This document shows positions 1 to 10,938 of a stretch of DNA of 32,846 bases, in pieces (within the stretch, counting starts at the first letter, position 1; every line of letters starts with the position of its first letter). The notes under the pieces are model-generated. The model was not told the origin of the DNA, made no database searches, and worked only from the letters and a program-made list of their open reading frames with translations. Position numbers and translations under genes: made by a program. Source of the stretch: Hofstenia miamia (Eukaryota > Xenacoelomorpha > Acoela > Hofsteniidae); the NCBI GenBank assembly GCA_900660155.1, contig CABFPE010000033.1, forward strand, positions 173,055-205,900, in the 5' to 3' direction.

Positions 1-460
1 TGACTTGGCGTCGGGCAAGTGCGCCCAGAGATTTCAATCCTCTTCAATCGATGAAGTATCTAAATAATACTACTTAATAATTGTTATTGGAATATCTGTT
101 AATGCAGTGTGGAATATACAATTAAAGGAAAGAAGAGGAAACTTAGATAATACTTACCCCGTGATAGCTGGCGCTGATCCCTGGATCGATTCTCTAAGTA
201 GATTATCTAGTTATGAAGTGTTAGTTTCACCTGGGTAGCGATATTACAATATGTTAGTATGTTTTATTTATTAATATCCTTGACAGAGGTTAAATATACA
301 TCTTAGTGCTAGTTTCATGCATAGTTTTGAAGCAAAAACTGATTATTATAAAACAAATTTCAATATTGAATGTCCAATTATTTTAGTTCTTTCATCTGAT
401 AACGATCAGACATGTATACATATTTCTAAGTTGATGTTTTTCAATCTTAAATTATTTTAG
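1..460. other. No gene recognised
   Basis: No open reading frame of note and no repeat that I recognise. If the decayed gene that begins at 461 once had upstream exons they should lie here or to the left of the window, but I could not find a convincing one. The stretch ends in a good splice acceptor (ATTATTTTAG) at 451-460. Confidence 0.4.
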
Positions 461-1270
461 CAACTTTAAATCGAGCAACGTTTTTTGAGAAAAAAGCTCT
501 AGAAGCAGAAGAATCATTTGCAGATTTAAGCAGTGAAGATCTTCCTCCAGAGACTCCCAAATAAATTTCCATCAAGGAAACGGGCTCATACAAAACATGA
601 ATCTTCAAATATAGAAAAGTAAAATATTTTAGAAGAAGTAGTATTTAGTTGTTTTTAGTTACAACTTCGAAAATATTCCATCCAATGCAATGAACCACCT
701 GCTAGCATTCCTCCATTCCAAGGTATGTTATCTGAAATAATTGATTTTTTCTAATACAAATCTTAGATGAAAGCGATTCAAATTTGATTCAATCAACAAG
801 CAGTTCCACTAATTATGGTAAATTATTAGGAAGTAACTCAATTCGCATTCAAAATATGGCTATTCACACTCACATAAGTGGTAAAGTTTTTATTGATATT
901 TCAGTATGCTAAAACAATGTTTTAGATTTCATGGAGCCTAGCCCACCAAAGCGAATGACACATTTAAACGGTACTAGTTACTTTAATTATATTCCTTCAT
1001 ATAACAATCTTTTAGACGATTCTCTACTAAAAAAAATCATTTTGGGGTTGAAATGTTGAGAGAAGACATGCGAGCAGTAGAGAGAAGACTATCAAATTTG
1101 GAATCCTTACTAGTAGACGTTAACCCTGTCAGGCAACCTGCTAATCTTCCTCCGCTACCTACAAGCACTATTGAGGAATTCGATAGAAATATGGATGTTA
1201 CTAACTGGCCATCTTGTTTGTTAAATGTTGGGATCTGCTTCAGCAATATTTTCACTTTTGAGCATAGTTA
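461..1270 (+). pseudogene. Decayed multi-exon gene, DUF4806-like
   Basis: Five exon-like blocks with GT-AG ends and compatible phases can be read: 461-618, 659-722, 767-817, 926-970 and 1016 to about 1270. They read ATLNRATFFEKKALEAEESF..., LQLRKYSIQCNEPP..., DESDSNLIQSTSSSTNYG, DFMEPSPPKRMTHLN and a last block with EDMRAVERRLSNLESLL followed by LPPLPTSTIEEFD. That last pattern, a short coiled coil then a proline-rich stretch and a T-x-EEF motif, resembles the DUF4806 family, proteins of unknown function that are common and often transposon-associated in invertebrates; this assignment is from memory. The first block carries two in-frame stops and the last needs a frameshift in the A run at about 1028-1035, so the gene is dead. 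The introns are very short (about 40-110 bases). Upstream exons are missing. Confidence 0.5.
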
Positions 1271-1704
1271 TTGATATCAGATTTTGTTTGAACAACTATC
1301 CCAATTCCGTCACACTTTTTCTTAAGTAAATATTGCCATTCTAAGTTTTGTGAAAATGCCCGATGTGATAAAATCCATATAGAAATTTCACTATTATTCA
1401 TAGATGTATATGCAAAAATATTGGTATTTTTATTGAATATTTATTGTTTAAATTTTAGGTAATACAAGGTGTCACCACAGCAAATTTTCACAGATTGTTT
1501 TGCTGAAGTAATATCTGCATAGCTTATGGTGTGTATTTTTTGAAGTTTTTTTAACTATTACTGACAACATTCTGCTAAGCGTCATTTAAACCGTGTAAAT
1601 TAAAATTGATTACTTCAGTAATGAGATGACTACAGGTTAGTATATTTATTTCTTTATTGCACATTTATTAAATTTTTAATTAATTTTATAATATATTATA
1701 TATG

Positions 1705-1728
1705 TATATATATATATATATATATATA
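1705..1728. repeat. TA microsatellite
   Basis: Uninterrupted TA dinucleotide run, just upstream of the mariner-derived element that starts at 1757. Confidence 0.9.
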
Positions 1729-1756
1729 GATATTCATCAATTAACTGTGTGATGTA

Positions 1757-2324
1757 CTGAATTTCCAAAAAACGATACCGAATTTTACTTGCTGTAGCTC
1801 TAAAACTATTAAACTTACAAAGAAATTGAAACTTTCGTTTATTTTGTTGACATTTTTTTCCGTATACGAAATTTGAGAAGGTTTCATTTAACTGTTTTTC
1901 CCAATTGTATTTTTAGTGAATGTTAGTAAAAATACGTTTTTCGACTTTCAAAAGTTTATTGAAAAATGCCCTATGGGGACAATTGAAAAGCAAGGTTTAT
2001 AACACTCCAGCGCATAACACCGTTGAACTTCAACAAAGAATTGAAGCAGAGGTCAATTTGGTTCAACTTGGGCGAGCTCTGCTTGGGCGAATGATGGCCA
2101 GAAAGAGGACGCCAATGCAGCTAGGTATCAAGAGGAATGGAGGCAATTAATGGGAGTACTATCTTTTTTCATAATAAATAAATTTTGAAAAACGTGTTTT
2201 CATATTAAAGTTTTACACTAATCAAAATGTCAACGAAATAAACAAGTTTCAATTTATCTGTAAGTCTAATCGTTTTAGAGCTACAGCAAGTTGAAATTCG
2301 GTATCGTTTTTTTGGGAAACTCGG
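1757..2324 (+). mobile_element. Internally deleted mariner element with ~100-bp inverted repeats
   Basis: The sequence from 1757 to about 1857 is matched in reverse complement, with scattered mismatches and small gaps, by about 2223-2324. Both ends begin C[TC]GA[AG]TTTCC and share AAACGATACCGAATTT and CTTGCTGTAGCTCTAAAAC further in. Each end is flanked by TA (1755-1756 and 2325-2326), the expected target duplication of Tc1/mariner elements. Only the C-terminal part of a transposase remains inside, so this 568-bp copy is non-autonomous. The long terminal repeats could let it fold back on itself. Confidence 0.8.
1965..2150 (+). pseudogene. Mariner transposase C-terminal fragment
   Basis: About 61 residues beginning NALWGQLKSKVYNTPAHN and continuing VELQQRIEAEVN. 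The A-L-W-G block is the sequence that follows the third catalytic acid in mariner transposases (usual form D-x-x-LWG), and the helix after it matches the usual C-terminal end. The first two catalytic residues and the N-terminal DNA-binding domain are absent. The reading frame extends upstream to 1920, but those residues are not transposase-like. It lies between the inverted repeats of the 1757-2324 element. Confidence 0.75.
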
Positions 2325-2334
2325 TATACTTTGC

Positions 2335-2612
2335 TAATTAATTAGTGGTATATAATGTATCATTAAGTATCTTTTTGAGACATCCTCAAAGTATCTCATT
2401 GTGATACTATATCAAGCCTATCTGCTGAGACAGCCTGAGAACGTCTTGTTGTGTCGCAATGAGACATCCTAGAGATATTGTTTTGGACGGACATTAAAAC
2501 AGATTTAGGATCGTTTTAGGATACATTGCGACGTTCTTGTGTTATCGCTACGATGGCAATTATGTCGCAGTGAGATGTTTTTAGGATATTGTGAGGATTT
2601 CTCATTTTTGTC
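2335..2612. repeat. Region of diverged short repeats
   Basis: Related short motifs recur in both orientations: GAGACATCCT and GAGACAGCCT with TCTCATTGTGA or TGTCGCAATGAGA, and reversed forms such as AGGATACATTGCGACG. This suggests an old fold-back or internally repeated element squeezed between two transposon fragments. I could not define its ends, and the similarities are imperfect. Confidence 0.35.
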
Positions 2613-2618
2613 TGGGCA

Positions 2619-3072
2619 GCCCATACTTCCCGGGAAACAAAGAGATTTATGGAGGAAAATGGGATTGCTCTTTTACCTAACTGGCCAGCTCAAAGCCCCG
2701 ATTTGAATATAATCGAGCATCTCTGGGCTCATATAAAAGCAAAAATAGCCAACCAAAGGCCCAATAATGTCGAAGAACTGTGGAAGAAGGTAGAAAAAGA
2801 GTTTTATGCTGTTCCACAATCGTATATAATTAAACTTTATGACTCTTTACCCCGAAGAATGCGCGAAGTCGTTATTTCTAAGGGATTTTCGACCAAATAT
2901 TAGCATATTAGTGAATATTTTATGTTTTGTGATGTATTGTTATATAATAATTACATTTTAAGCCTTACTACAGTTTTTGATAACAATTGTATAAATATCA
3001 ATTAATAAAATAAGTAAATATGCCGGTTTTCCCAAAAATTTGATGGTGTCCGGATCTTTATTGCCAGCACTG
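2619..3072 (+). mobile_element. 5'-truncated Tc1-like element
   Basis: The open frame at 2619-2903 reads AHTSRETKRFMEENG, then NWPAQSPDLNIIEHLW, then a normal C-terminal tail. This is the last third of a Tc1-type transposase and includes the third catalytic residue, the glutamate of IIEHLW. Everything before the residue pair that follows the second aspartate is missing. Downstream, 3040-3072 ends in GCCAGCACTG followed by TA, a typical Tc1-like inverted-repeat end (CAGTGCTGGC when reversed). No matching left repeat is present, so the element lost its 5' two thirds. The surviving frame has no internal stop, so the loss may be fairly recent. Confidence 0.8.
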
Positions 3073-3223
3073 TAAATGTTTCATTCATCTCTCGCAGTGC
3101 ATTAAATACTGCGATTGTTATAATTTACAGACAAAATATTACAAATATTTAATATAGACATACTATAATTGTTATATGCCTACATTTAATACGACATGAA
3201 GGCATTTGTTCTCCGTACAGGAG

Positions 3224-3262
3224 GGGGGAACGTTCCCCCAGTCCCCCCTTGGCTGCGTCTCT
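3224..3262. repeat. GC-rich palindrome and possible lone hAT-type end
   Basis: Positions 3224-3239 form a perfect 16-base palindrome (GGGGG AACGTT CCCCC). The flank to 3262, read in reverse, is CAGAGACGCAGCCAAGGGGG, close to the CAGGGGCGTAGCCA-type ends I associate with some hAT elements. No partner end and no 8-bp target duplication were found, so this is at most a solitary or degraded end. Confidence 0.35.
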
Positions 3263-3730
3263 GATTATTCTGCTAAGAATTTTGTTAGAATGTAAGAAAT
3301 TATTACTATGTTGAATATATAGAACAATCCCTTTACTAACTTCATTATATCAAATCGATCTTTGGTCTAACCCTAGAATCTCTTAAAATGTACTAATCAC
3401 ATTTCTTTTTTATTTGCTTGGTCCCCTCCTGTTATTCGTTTTCGTAACCTCTTCTTATATTGCTTGTTGGTATACATATTCTTTGATATAATACATTATT
3501 ATATAACATGAGTATCTCACTTCATTTTGCTACATATTTATGTGAAAAATCGTGCTTAAACAGTCTTTAATACGATTTAGTAATTTTTGTTGCATGTTTT
3601 GAACAATTCGTTATATAATTCATTATTCATATTTGTTTATGAAGTTGTTCGTTTAATTGCTTTTGATATTTGATTCCATTGAAAGGTTTCCCTCCAAATA
3701 ATTGTGTGAAGTATAAAACGTGTTTTTAGT
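3263..3730. other. No gene recognised
   Basis: AT-rich sequence with short open frames only. I see no domain, terminal repeat or tandem repeat. Confidence 0.4.
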
Positions 3731-5109
3731 ATGAGTCGGCGACAACAGAGGCATAAAAATTTTCTGCAGATGCCATTGTCAAATTTATGTCTAATGAAGT
3801 AAATGTATCATCTGATGAAAATCAATCTTTTCTTACAGATGTTACCTCCAAAATATATAGATCATCTGATGAAGATCAATCCCGTTCCCCACAAGTCCCA
3901 CTTCAAAAACTGAACCTTCTGTTACTTTCTCCCCCGATGCAATTAGCGATATCAGTCCATCCACTACTTTAAGTAGTTCCTCTTATTAAGAGCCGCTTCA
4001 ATCAAAGGATCTACGTAAATAATCTATCCACATAATATTGTAACCAGTCTCCTTCACATTCTGCACCCGTATCATCCGCAACTTCATTTTGATTGTCGCT
4101 CTTTGATGCGCACTCCAACCCCCCTATCATTAAATCATCTCCTCGACACTTTTGGCCAATTTTGGGTATGTTTGATTTCAATAAGGAAGGTTTTGTTATT
4201 GGTTGTTTCTTTGGAATTGGCAAACCTAATTTGGAAAAATATTTAAACTCTCTTAAAGAGAAGCTAGTTAAGCTATACTCAGGTACCATGATTAACGATT
4301 TGTTTTTTCTTTAAAAGTCAAATGTGTTCCACTTAATGCTCCCGCCCGCGCATTCATCAAGAGTACTAAGGTTCACAGTGGATATTCTTCATGCCATTTT
4401 TGTGATGCAGGAGGTGAATATAATGGGCGCGTTGCTTTCCCCTCTATTGGAAATACTAGAAATGACCATTTCTTTCGTTATTCACATTTTGAAGAAATAC
4501 CTGGAATTGATATGATTCTGTCATTTCCTGTTGATTATATGAATCTTTGTTGTCTTGGGGTAATGAGAAAACTTTGCAACAGTACGTACTTTTATGTTGA
4601 TTTAAATTATTACAAACAATTGAAAATTTTTTTGTTTAATAGTAATGATTTTTTTGTTTTAATTTTTCAAAATTTAGGTTCATATATAGGATAAAATTGT
4701 TCGTCTTCATATGTTAACTACAAATGTGATTTAGTATGGATGTCAGGAATTCATTCCATCCGCCAGCCAAATCAGGTTATTAGCAGAATATCTCAGTCTC
4801 TGTTATCCGGTAATCTTCTTCGCATATCCAATTTTTCTCGCGGTTACCGGAGCTTCAAAGAAGAAAAAAATTTTAAAGCAGCTGAATGGCGAACCATTGT
4901 TCTGTATTTTGGAACTTTTGCATTTCGCAATCTACCAGAGTTACTCTACAATCACTTTTTTCTTCTTTTCTATTGCTGTTTGTATGGACAAATTTTGCTT
5001 TTCAATTATTTCATAGTAATGTAAATTTTTTCTTATTTATATATATACCGTGCCTTTTTAAAATTCCGGTGAATTTAAAAAGTCTATTTTAAAAATATTC
5101 AATAAAATA

Positions 5110-6220
5110 TTTTGAGAAGCATTAGGTCACTCGGTAGTATATATGTTTGGATTTTGTTTACCATGGATAGAAGCCAGATAATCGATATGTTGATGATATA
5201 TTATGCCAGCCAAAAATCAGTAACTGTAGCCAGTAAACAGTACTATACTAAACATGGTATTAAATGAAAAGAAGATGGCCCGAGTGATACCTCAGTTCGA
5301 CGACTTCTCAGTAAATTTGAGGAGTATGGTACAGTGTCAGATCTACCTAGAAGTGGAATAGGCGATTCTATAAGCAATGATGATATTGTGGCAGTCGAGG
5401 AGGCAATTCAACAACTGAAAAACCTGGGTCAGCTTCCCACCACCTTGAATGTCGCTGCAAGTGTTGGCCGATCAAAATCGACTGCATGGAAAATTATGAA
5501 GCGAGAGTTAAAACTTAAACCATATAAGATTCAATTGGGGCAGCAGCTTAGTGATTATGATTGTTTAAGGCGAGTCATCTTTGCGAAAAGATTTCTTAAA
5601 GAAGTTGAAGACGACCCATCCTTCTTAGGAAGAGTTATTTTTTCAGATGAAGTCTACTTTAGTCTAAATGGTGTGGTTAACAGACAAAACCCAAGATTTT
5701 GGAGTACTGAAAAACCACTGATCACTCAGGTATCACATTTTTCAAGTAAGGTTATGGTGTGGGTAGGTCTTTTCAAAGTCTGTTAGATTACCAATAGCCT
5801 TGCCAGAAGGCACACTTACCAAAGATATTTATATAGAGTTTTTGGAGGACAAATCATACCTTATTTGAAATCTAAAAGGAAGCGGCGCATATCAATCCTG
5901 CAGCAAGATGGCGCTAGACCACATACAGCCAATTCATCGCTTGAAGCATTGAAAACCTTTTTTCCTGGTCGTCTTATTAGTGATCGTACTGAGTTTAGCT
6001 GGCCTCCTAGAAGTCCGACTTATCTCCCTTGGACTTCGTTGTCTGGGGATGGATGAAAAACAAGGTTTATGCAGAACCTAGACCTCAAAATTTACAACAA
6101 CTGAAGGAGAAAATTATTGAAGTATACGAATCAATGACAGAAGAAATGTTTCAAAATGCTTGTGTTTCTGTGCTTGAAAGACTGGAAACCTGTATTGAAA
6201 ATGAAGATGGTCACCTTCAC

Positions 6221-6225
<5 letters not shown>
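5110..6225 (+). mobile_element. Mariner (DD41D-type) inserted in an intron of the CACTA-like gene
   Basis: A near full-length transposase reads from ATG at 5163 (MDRSQIIDMLMIYYASQK) to about 6220. It has an in-frame TGA near 5266, frameshifts around 5786-5865 and one near 6010-6029. The catalytic motifs are visible: FSDE with its aspartate at 5646, QQDGARPHTA with its aspartate at 5907, and DFVVWG at about 6032. Allowing for the frameshift, 41 residues separate the last two aspartates, the spacing of the DD41D (rosa-type) mariner group. It lies wholly inside the 4978-6291 intron. The left end is near 5110-5130 (TTAGGTCACTCGGTAG); I could not match a right inverted repeat, since the coding end runs into a TA microsatellite. 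The copy is inactive. Confidence 0.75.

Positions 6226-6255
<30 letters not shown>
6224..6255. repeat. TA microsatellite
   Basis: About 16 TA units directly after the C-terminal codons of the inserted mariner, possibly grown from or replacing its right terminal repeat. Confidence 0.9.
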
Positions 6256-6256
<1 letters not shown>

Positions 6257-7020
6257 CCGTACTACTAATTTTTTATAATACTTGTTCTTAGGTTGTCGTT
6301 TACTTGCTGATTCATCAAGCAACAATGATATAACTATTTATAAGGGTGAACTCTTGTCTACTTTTGTGGAGAAGTGTGTTGCGATACATGGAAATGAATT
6401 TTAAGTCTATAATGTGCATTTACTTTTGCATTTGTCAACATGCGTACATTTTAATGGGCATTTAGATCAGTTTTCTTGCTTCGCTTTTGAAAATTTCATG
6501 AAGTTGATTAAGAACAATATTAAAACTGGTCATCATTATCTGCAACAGTTACTAGTGGTAAACTATGTAATTCTGTAAATGTAGAGAATTCCTGCAGCCA
6601 GCTTTACACTAAGTATAAAGATGAAGGTCATGGTGACTTTATTATTGATTTATGTCTTTTAAAAAATTGTGATTACATTCGACTTACACGATTTTTACAA
6701 AAAAATGAAATTTTAGCTCACAGTTATAAATTTAAAAAAAGAGAAGATTTATTTGTCATTTTTTCTCCTTCAAAAATGTTTGGCATTGTCATTGCTTCAA
6801 ATGTATGTGAAGTACCTCATTTCTTTGTTCATGAAATAGACAGAAAGTGTGTTTCATCTCCTCATGATAATGGAATTGTTTTAATGCCACTTGTAAATAA
6901 GTTTGAAAGCTGCCAATAGAATTACTTTATATGCATTGGTTTTTTGCAAAATTTAAGTAAAATGCTATATCAGCTTTAATGAAACATTATACTTGGCCGG
7001 GGTTTTTGCAGTCTTTAACT

Positions 7021-7425
7021 TCAGTCTTGAAATTTGTTAGTTTTAGGCCATTTTATAATGAATTCAGTATCAATAATTAAATATTGAAAATTACTGTTTG
7101 AAATCTTTACATCGTCAGCAAAAATGTAAAAAAGTGATGGACAACTATTTGGTAAATTATTTATAAAAGCTACAAATAGTGTTGGAGCTAAAATGGATAC
7201 TTGTGGGATACCACTTGTAATAATACAGCTGTTCGATATGGTATTTCGAAATTTAACCACTTGTCGATGATTTTTCAGGTACGACACCAATATTTTCAAA
7301 AAATTACCTCCAATTTTAAACAATTTTAGTTTTTCAATTTTCTTTTCCATGTGGTACTTTATCAAAAGCTTTACTGAAATCCATATATAATGTAGATATA
7401 ATATAATTTTCATCAAATCCTTTAT
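7021..7425 (-). pseudogene. LINE reverse transcriptase fragment
   Basis: Read on the minus strand, one frame gives MDFSKAFDKVPHG (about 7340-7385). After a frameshift the next frame gives LKILVSYLKNHRQVV, ITSGIPQVSILAPTLF, INNLPN and LFYIFADDVKI, ending in FIIKWPKTNKF. These are successive core blocks of a non-LTR retrotransposon reverse transcriptase. The catalytic box appears as FADD, and the usual GIPQGS box has valine in place of glycine. The fragment covers only the palm region, is about 130 residues of a protein normally near 900, and is frameshifted. It lies just past the end of the CACTA-like gene on the opposite strand. Confidence 0.85.
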
Positions 7426-7429
7426 AAAC

Positions 7430-8820
7430 AAGATCTAAGTGAAGTTCTTCTTTCCAATCCTTGCGATATTTGAACCCTTCTGAATATATTTACCTGGCGC
7501 ATGTTCTTTTGCAAAGCCATTACGAAGCGCATAATTGTTTTCGTTAACATCGTTTTTTATACATATGTCAAGAAAAAAAGTATATTATATAGAGGTAGGT
7601 GTTCGGTTTGAATGGAAGTATTTACTTACGAATCATGAAAATTCCACACAGAAGTTCTACAAGGGAATGGTATTCGGTGGAAACAGTAGCGAAACTGCCT
7701 GTTTCTCACCACTACTTGGTACCTCTTTTGCTGAACTTTCAAGTGTGTATCAAATCTATTTAGAATTAGAGTAGTCAATAGTGACTTCTTTGTTTTAATG
7801 ACCAGTAAATCAAAAAGTTGTACAGCCTGTTCTAAAATTGATCTCAACCTGGTTTCCTGGATCTTCAAAATGGAAAATTAATTCCGATTAGCAAAATTAG
7901 ACAAGACAAACCACAAAAATTAAAGTTTAGTGTATTAATAAACAAAAATGAACGATCACAACGTTTTAATTATGATAAAATAAATTACGTTTATTATGAC
8001 AAACTAATTACAGCATCAACTAGTTAACGGAAATTTATTGAAGTTTCTAGGACAATATTACAGTTTAAATTGCATCATACGATAATTGCACAGACTGTTC
8101 ATTAATATCTTATGGAAAATCTTGTATTGATTTATTATATTCGCTAATTTCAATATACAATATGGAAACACCGCCGAATTAATTCCGTTATATAAAAGCT
8201 GATAAGAGTTAGCCTATATTACCCCTTAAATAAATTTCAGTAAAGCATTTTCAAGGCGCCATATGGTTTATGAATTTCAAAGCTAAAAGAATTTGGCGTT
8301 GAAGGCAACGTTCTCCAATTAATCTACTCATATCTTTGTAACTTCTAGCAAGTAAATGGATGCACATTTTCATTTATTAGGAGCATAGCGAAAACAGTGT
8401 TTGTAGTACTGGGCGCTTTGCTTACTTTGGCGTCAACGAACAAATCAGAGAACCTCTCAATTTCGGAAGTGAAACTTAGTATATTCAAAGCAATCATCAC
8501 AAGGTGGATTTCGTGAATATATAACGTCAAAGCCGAAGAACATGGGATAAAAATAATTAGTTTGTGATAATCAAACTTCCAACATGTTCAACGCGCGATA
8601 AGAGCCAGGAAATTTGCTCGAAATAAGCCAGCTCAATTCGTGGCTATGAACCTAGCCGAGCCCATGTTCAGAAGTGGTCGAAATACAACAACTTGATCAT
8701 TTCTTCATATCACTTCCATTGTCAAATGAGCTAAGCGATCAAAATTGAGGTTTTAGAAATCGGCGGTGAAATAAACCAGACATAATATCAGTATTTTGAA
8801 AGATCAATCAAAGACCTATC
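7430..8820. other. No gene recognised
   Basis: Several short open frames occur, notably on the minus strand at 7626-7868 and 8345-8530 (the latter reads LNILSFTSEIERFSDLF). None carries a motif I recognise or a clear pair of splice sites. The 8345-8530 frame is less AT-rich than its surroundings and could be an exon of the same unknown minus-strand gene proposed at 10939-11147, but this is speculation. Confidence 0.3.
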
Positions 8821-8828
8821 TATGAAAC

Positions 8829-9122
8829 TTATTTCGATTGCTGCAATATGAACGATACAGAATTTCCAATGGATTCTTGTTGGAGAAAATGTGCACTCTG
8901 CAAGAAATGTCCCATGATTACGCAATTAATTGCAACCATAAAATTTGGGTCTAGCCTTAAATTTATTGATACAAACTTCCCATAGCTCTCAAATAAATCA
9001 AATCTGAGAGAAAAACCACTATCGTATGTGAATTTCATGCAACTATTGTCAAAATATTGATGATACTCTTTCATAATTTGTAGATTCTTATGGCTTTGTT
9101 TACGTCGAAAAAAATACATCAT
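8829..9122 (-). CDS. Hypothetical minus-strand open frame
   Basis: A 97-residue open frame (start MMYFFRRKQSHKN, then FDLFESYGKFVSINLRLDP) that I do not recognise. It has no transposon motif. It is longer than most chance frames here and shares its strand with the open frames at 8345-8530, 10104-10355, 10480-10677 and 10903-11157, which is the only reason for listing it. No convincing donor or acceptor was seen. It may be a chance frame. Confidence 0.2.
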   Translation of the reverse strand: MMYFFRRKQSHKNLQIMKEYHQYFDNSCMKFTYDSGFSLRFDLFESYGKFVSINLRLDPNFMVAINCVIMGHFLQSAHFLQQESIGNSVSFILQQSK

Positions 9123-9363
9123 ACTTTAGTATTATCAACACAAAATGTAAGACGCTTAAAAGTAAATCATGCATAAATGGATGAAGCACACATTGCAATT
9201 CCAAAAGAATAAGGTTCTATCAAATAGACGAAGTGTCTAGAGACGCATTTTCATTATGGAAATTGTAAAAACCATGCGCGACAGAATACACGTGTTTTCC
9301 TATTCGACAAAAATTTCAACAATTTATTTTGCACAAGTTTATTAACCTACAAATAAGTACTTT

Positions 9364-10096
9364 AAGGTGGCACTATCCTAGAAATGCTAATTTTGAGAAA
9401 AATTGCAACAGGCATGTGAAACCTCACTTTTCTGGAAGCTCATGGTCATGGTATGAGCCTAATAGAGAAAAAGATGTTTTTACTAATTTATGCTAATTAG
9501 CCAAGATGACTGCCGCAATTTTAGCACTTGAAATGATACATTTTAGGCCACTGTTTCGACGTTATTTTGTTTCTTTTCTTGTTACCAATCACGTAGTCTA
9601 ACCGTGGCCTTAGGGACATGATGCGACACTTTACTGTTGTTGTTTTAAAGAGTCATGACTAGGGAATAAAACTTTCATTTTTTATTAATGAACTTCATTT
9701 TGAAAAATGAGCAACATCAAGTATATTTGGTCATTTTTCTAAAATGATAGAACTTTGAAATTTCATGAATACCGCTCTCATATCCATTCTTCATAAATAG
9801 GACAAAATGAAAATTTCCTCCTGCACAAATATTGAAAATATCAGATTATTATCTGCAAAAATGGTCGAGTTATGATGTCACAAGTTTAATGAAAAATACA
9901 AAAAATCCATTTACGAGAAATACCAAAAAACTATATTATTGTCAACAAAATGCTCTTTTTAGTGAATTAGGTTCATCTTTGTTATAAACTGATGGCATAC
10001 ATGAATTAAATGATAGTCTTAAAATCTAAATCTGTTAGAAAAGGAAAATTCATTTACTTTTAAAAATTATGATGATTTTTTCAGGATAGGACAATC
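9364..10096. mobile_element. Possible old inverted-repeat element
   Basis: The left end AAGGTGGCACTATCCTAGAA (9364-9383) resembles the reversed right end AAGATTGTCCTATCCTGAAA (about 10077-10099), at roughly 15 of 20 positions. No target duplication is clear and no coding sequence lies inside. Recorded as a weak candidate for a non-autonomous element. Confidence 0.2.
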
Positions 10097-10938
10097 TTGA
10101 ACATTAAGCTCTTTCTAGATGATAACTCACATAAATGCTTAAATCAAATCCTAGGAAACAGCGCATGCCTGCATAAAAATTATTAATTAAAAGTGCAAAC
10201 CTGTGCCGATTTCGTATGAATAAAATAGAAAACCACGAGAAAATTGCACGCGCTTTTGGAATAATAGTTGATGGGTGTGCCGTTATAGCATAGCTTTTCA
10301 TGATAAAATTAATGTCTGATGTCTTAAAATCATGAAGTCTAAGTTCTTCAATCATTCACATACAATTATTCTTCTTATGGGCAGTGTACAGGTAATAATA
10401 ATATAACCGACAATACCCAATGATTAGACGTTTCAACTTTGAAAAAGTTATCAGCCTAGTGGAAAACCCTATTCCATTATCATAAACGTCTGAAGTATTT
10501 TCCTTTAATGACAAAATCTAGCCTCGGAAGGTCAAATTGGTCTATTACGTAATTGTTCCCAAGATAAATGTCCATTTCTCGTGAATAATTGATGTTCATC
10601 GAACAGTGGAGTAGTATGTTCAATGATATTTCACATAAGTTGGTTTTAAAGACATAAATAAAAAAAAGTGTTTCCATTGATTATTTATCAACTGGTCCTG
10701 TCCAAGAATGGAGCCAAAACTTAATGCAAACTTTGTCTAGTAAAACGATAATTTTCGAATTTCAAACATCATGACATTGGTAATTATGCGGAATCTACAG
10801 TAATAGTGGTGTATGCGTGAAATTGTAGGATGAATTAATGCAATTTATTCAATGCAAGATTTGTCAAATCTCATCCTAGGTTAAAGGTATAAAAAAATTC
10901 AATTATTGAAAATACTGTAAGCAAAATAAGTTACTCAC

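Larger units (their letters stand above)
3731..6918 (+). pseudogene. CACTA/EnSpm-like transposase, decayed and intron-bearing
   Basis: Exon-like blocks: about 3731-4581, 4735-4977 and 6292-6918, with plausible GT-AG introns at 4582-4734 and 4978-6291. Recognisable blocks in order are PPIIKSSPRHFWPILG, then IGCFFGIGKPNLEKYL, then NAPARAFIKSTKVHSGY with a C-x2-C (CHFC), GEYNGRVAFP, IPGIDMILSFPVDYMNL with CLGVMRKL, FKAAEWRTIVLYFGTF, and after the second intron FVEKCVAIHGNEF-stop-VYNVHLLLHL, then FSCFAFENFMKLIK. I recognise this order from a large family of animal transposon proteins that I link to CACTA-type (Transposase_21-like) elements; the superfamily name is less sure than the homology. Damage: a frameshift near 4312, an in-frame TAA near 6403 and another frame change near 6545. 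The C-terminal part (DRKCVSSPHDNGIVLMPL) is still readable to 6918. Confidence 0.65.

Noticed and set aside
4011..4289. Minus-strand 92-residue frame
   Set aside because: Antisense to the conserved PPIIKSSPRHFWPILG block of the CACTA-like transposase.
7626..7868. Minus-strand 80-residue frame (IQETRLRSILEQAVQLFDLL) resembling the start of a BEL/Pao gag protein
   Set aside because: The likeness is limited to a short helical stretch, and no protease, reverse transcriptase or LTR is nearby.
10104..10677. Two minus-strand open frames (10104-10355 and 10480-10677) as exons of the gene at 10939-11147
   Set aside because: No matching splice sites or phases could be found; recorded only as context.
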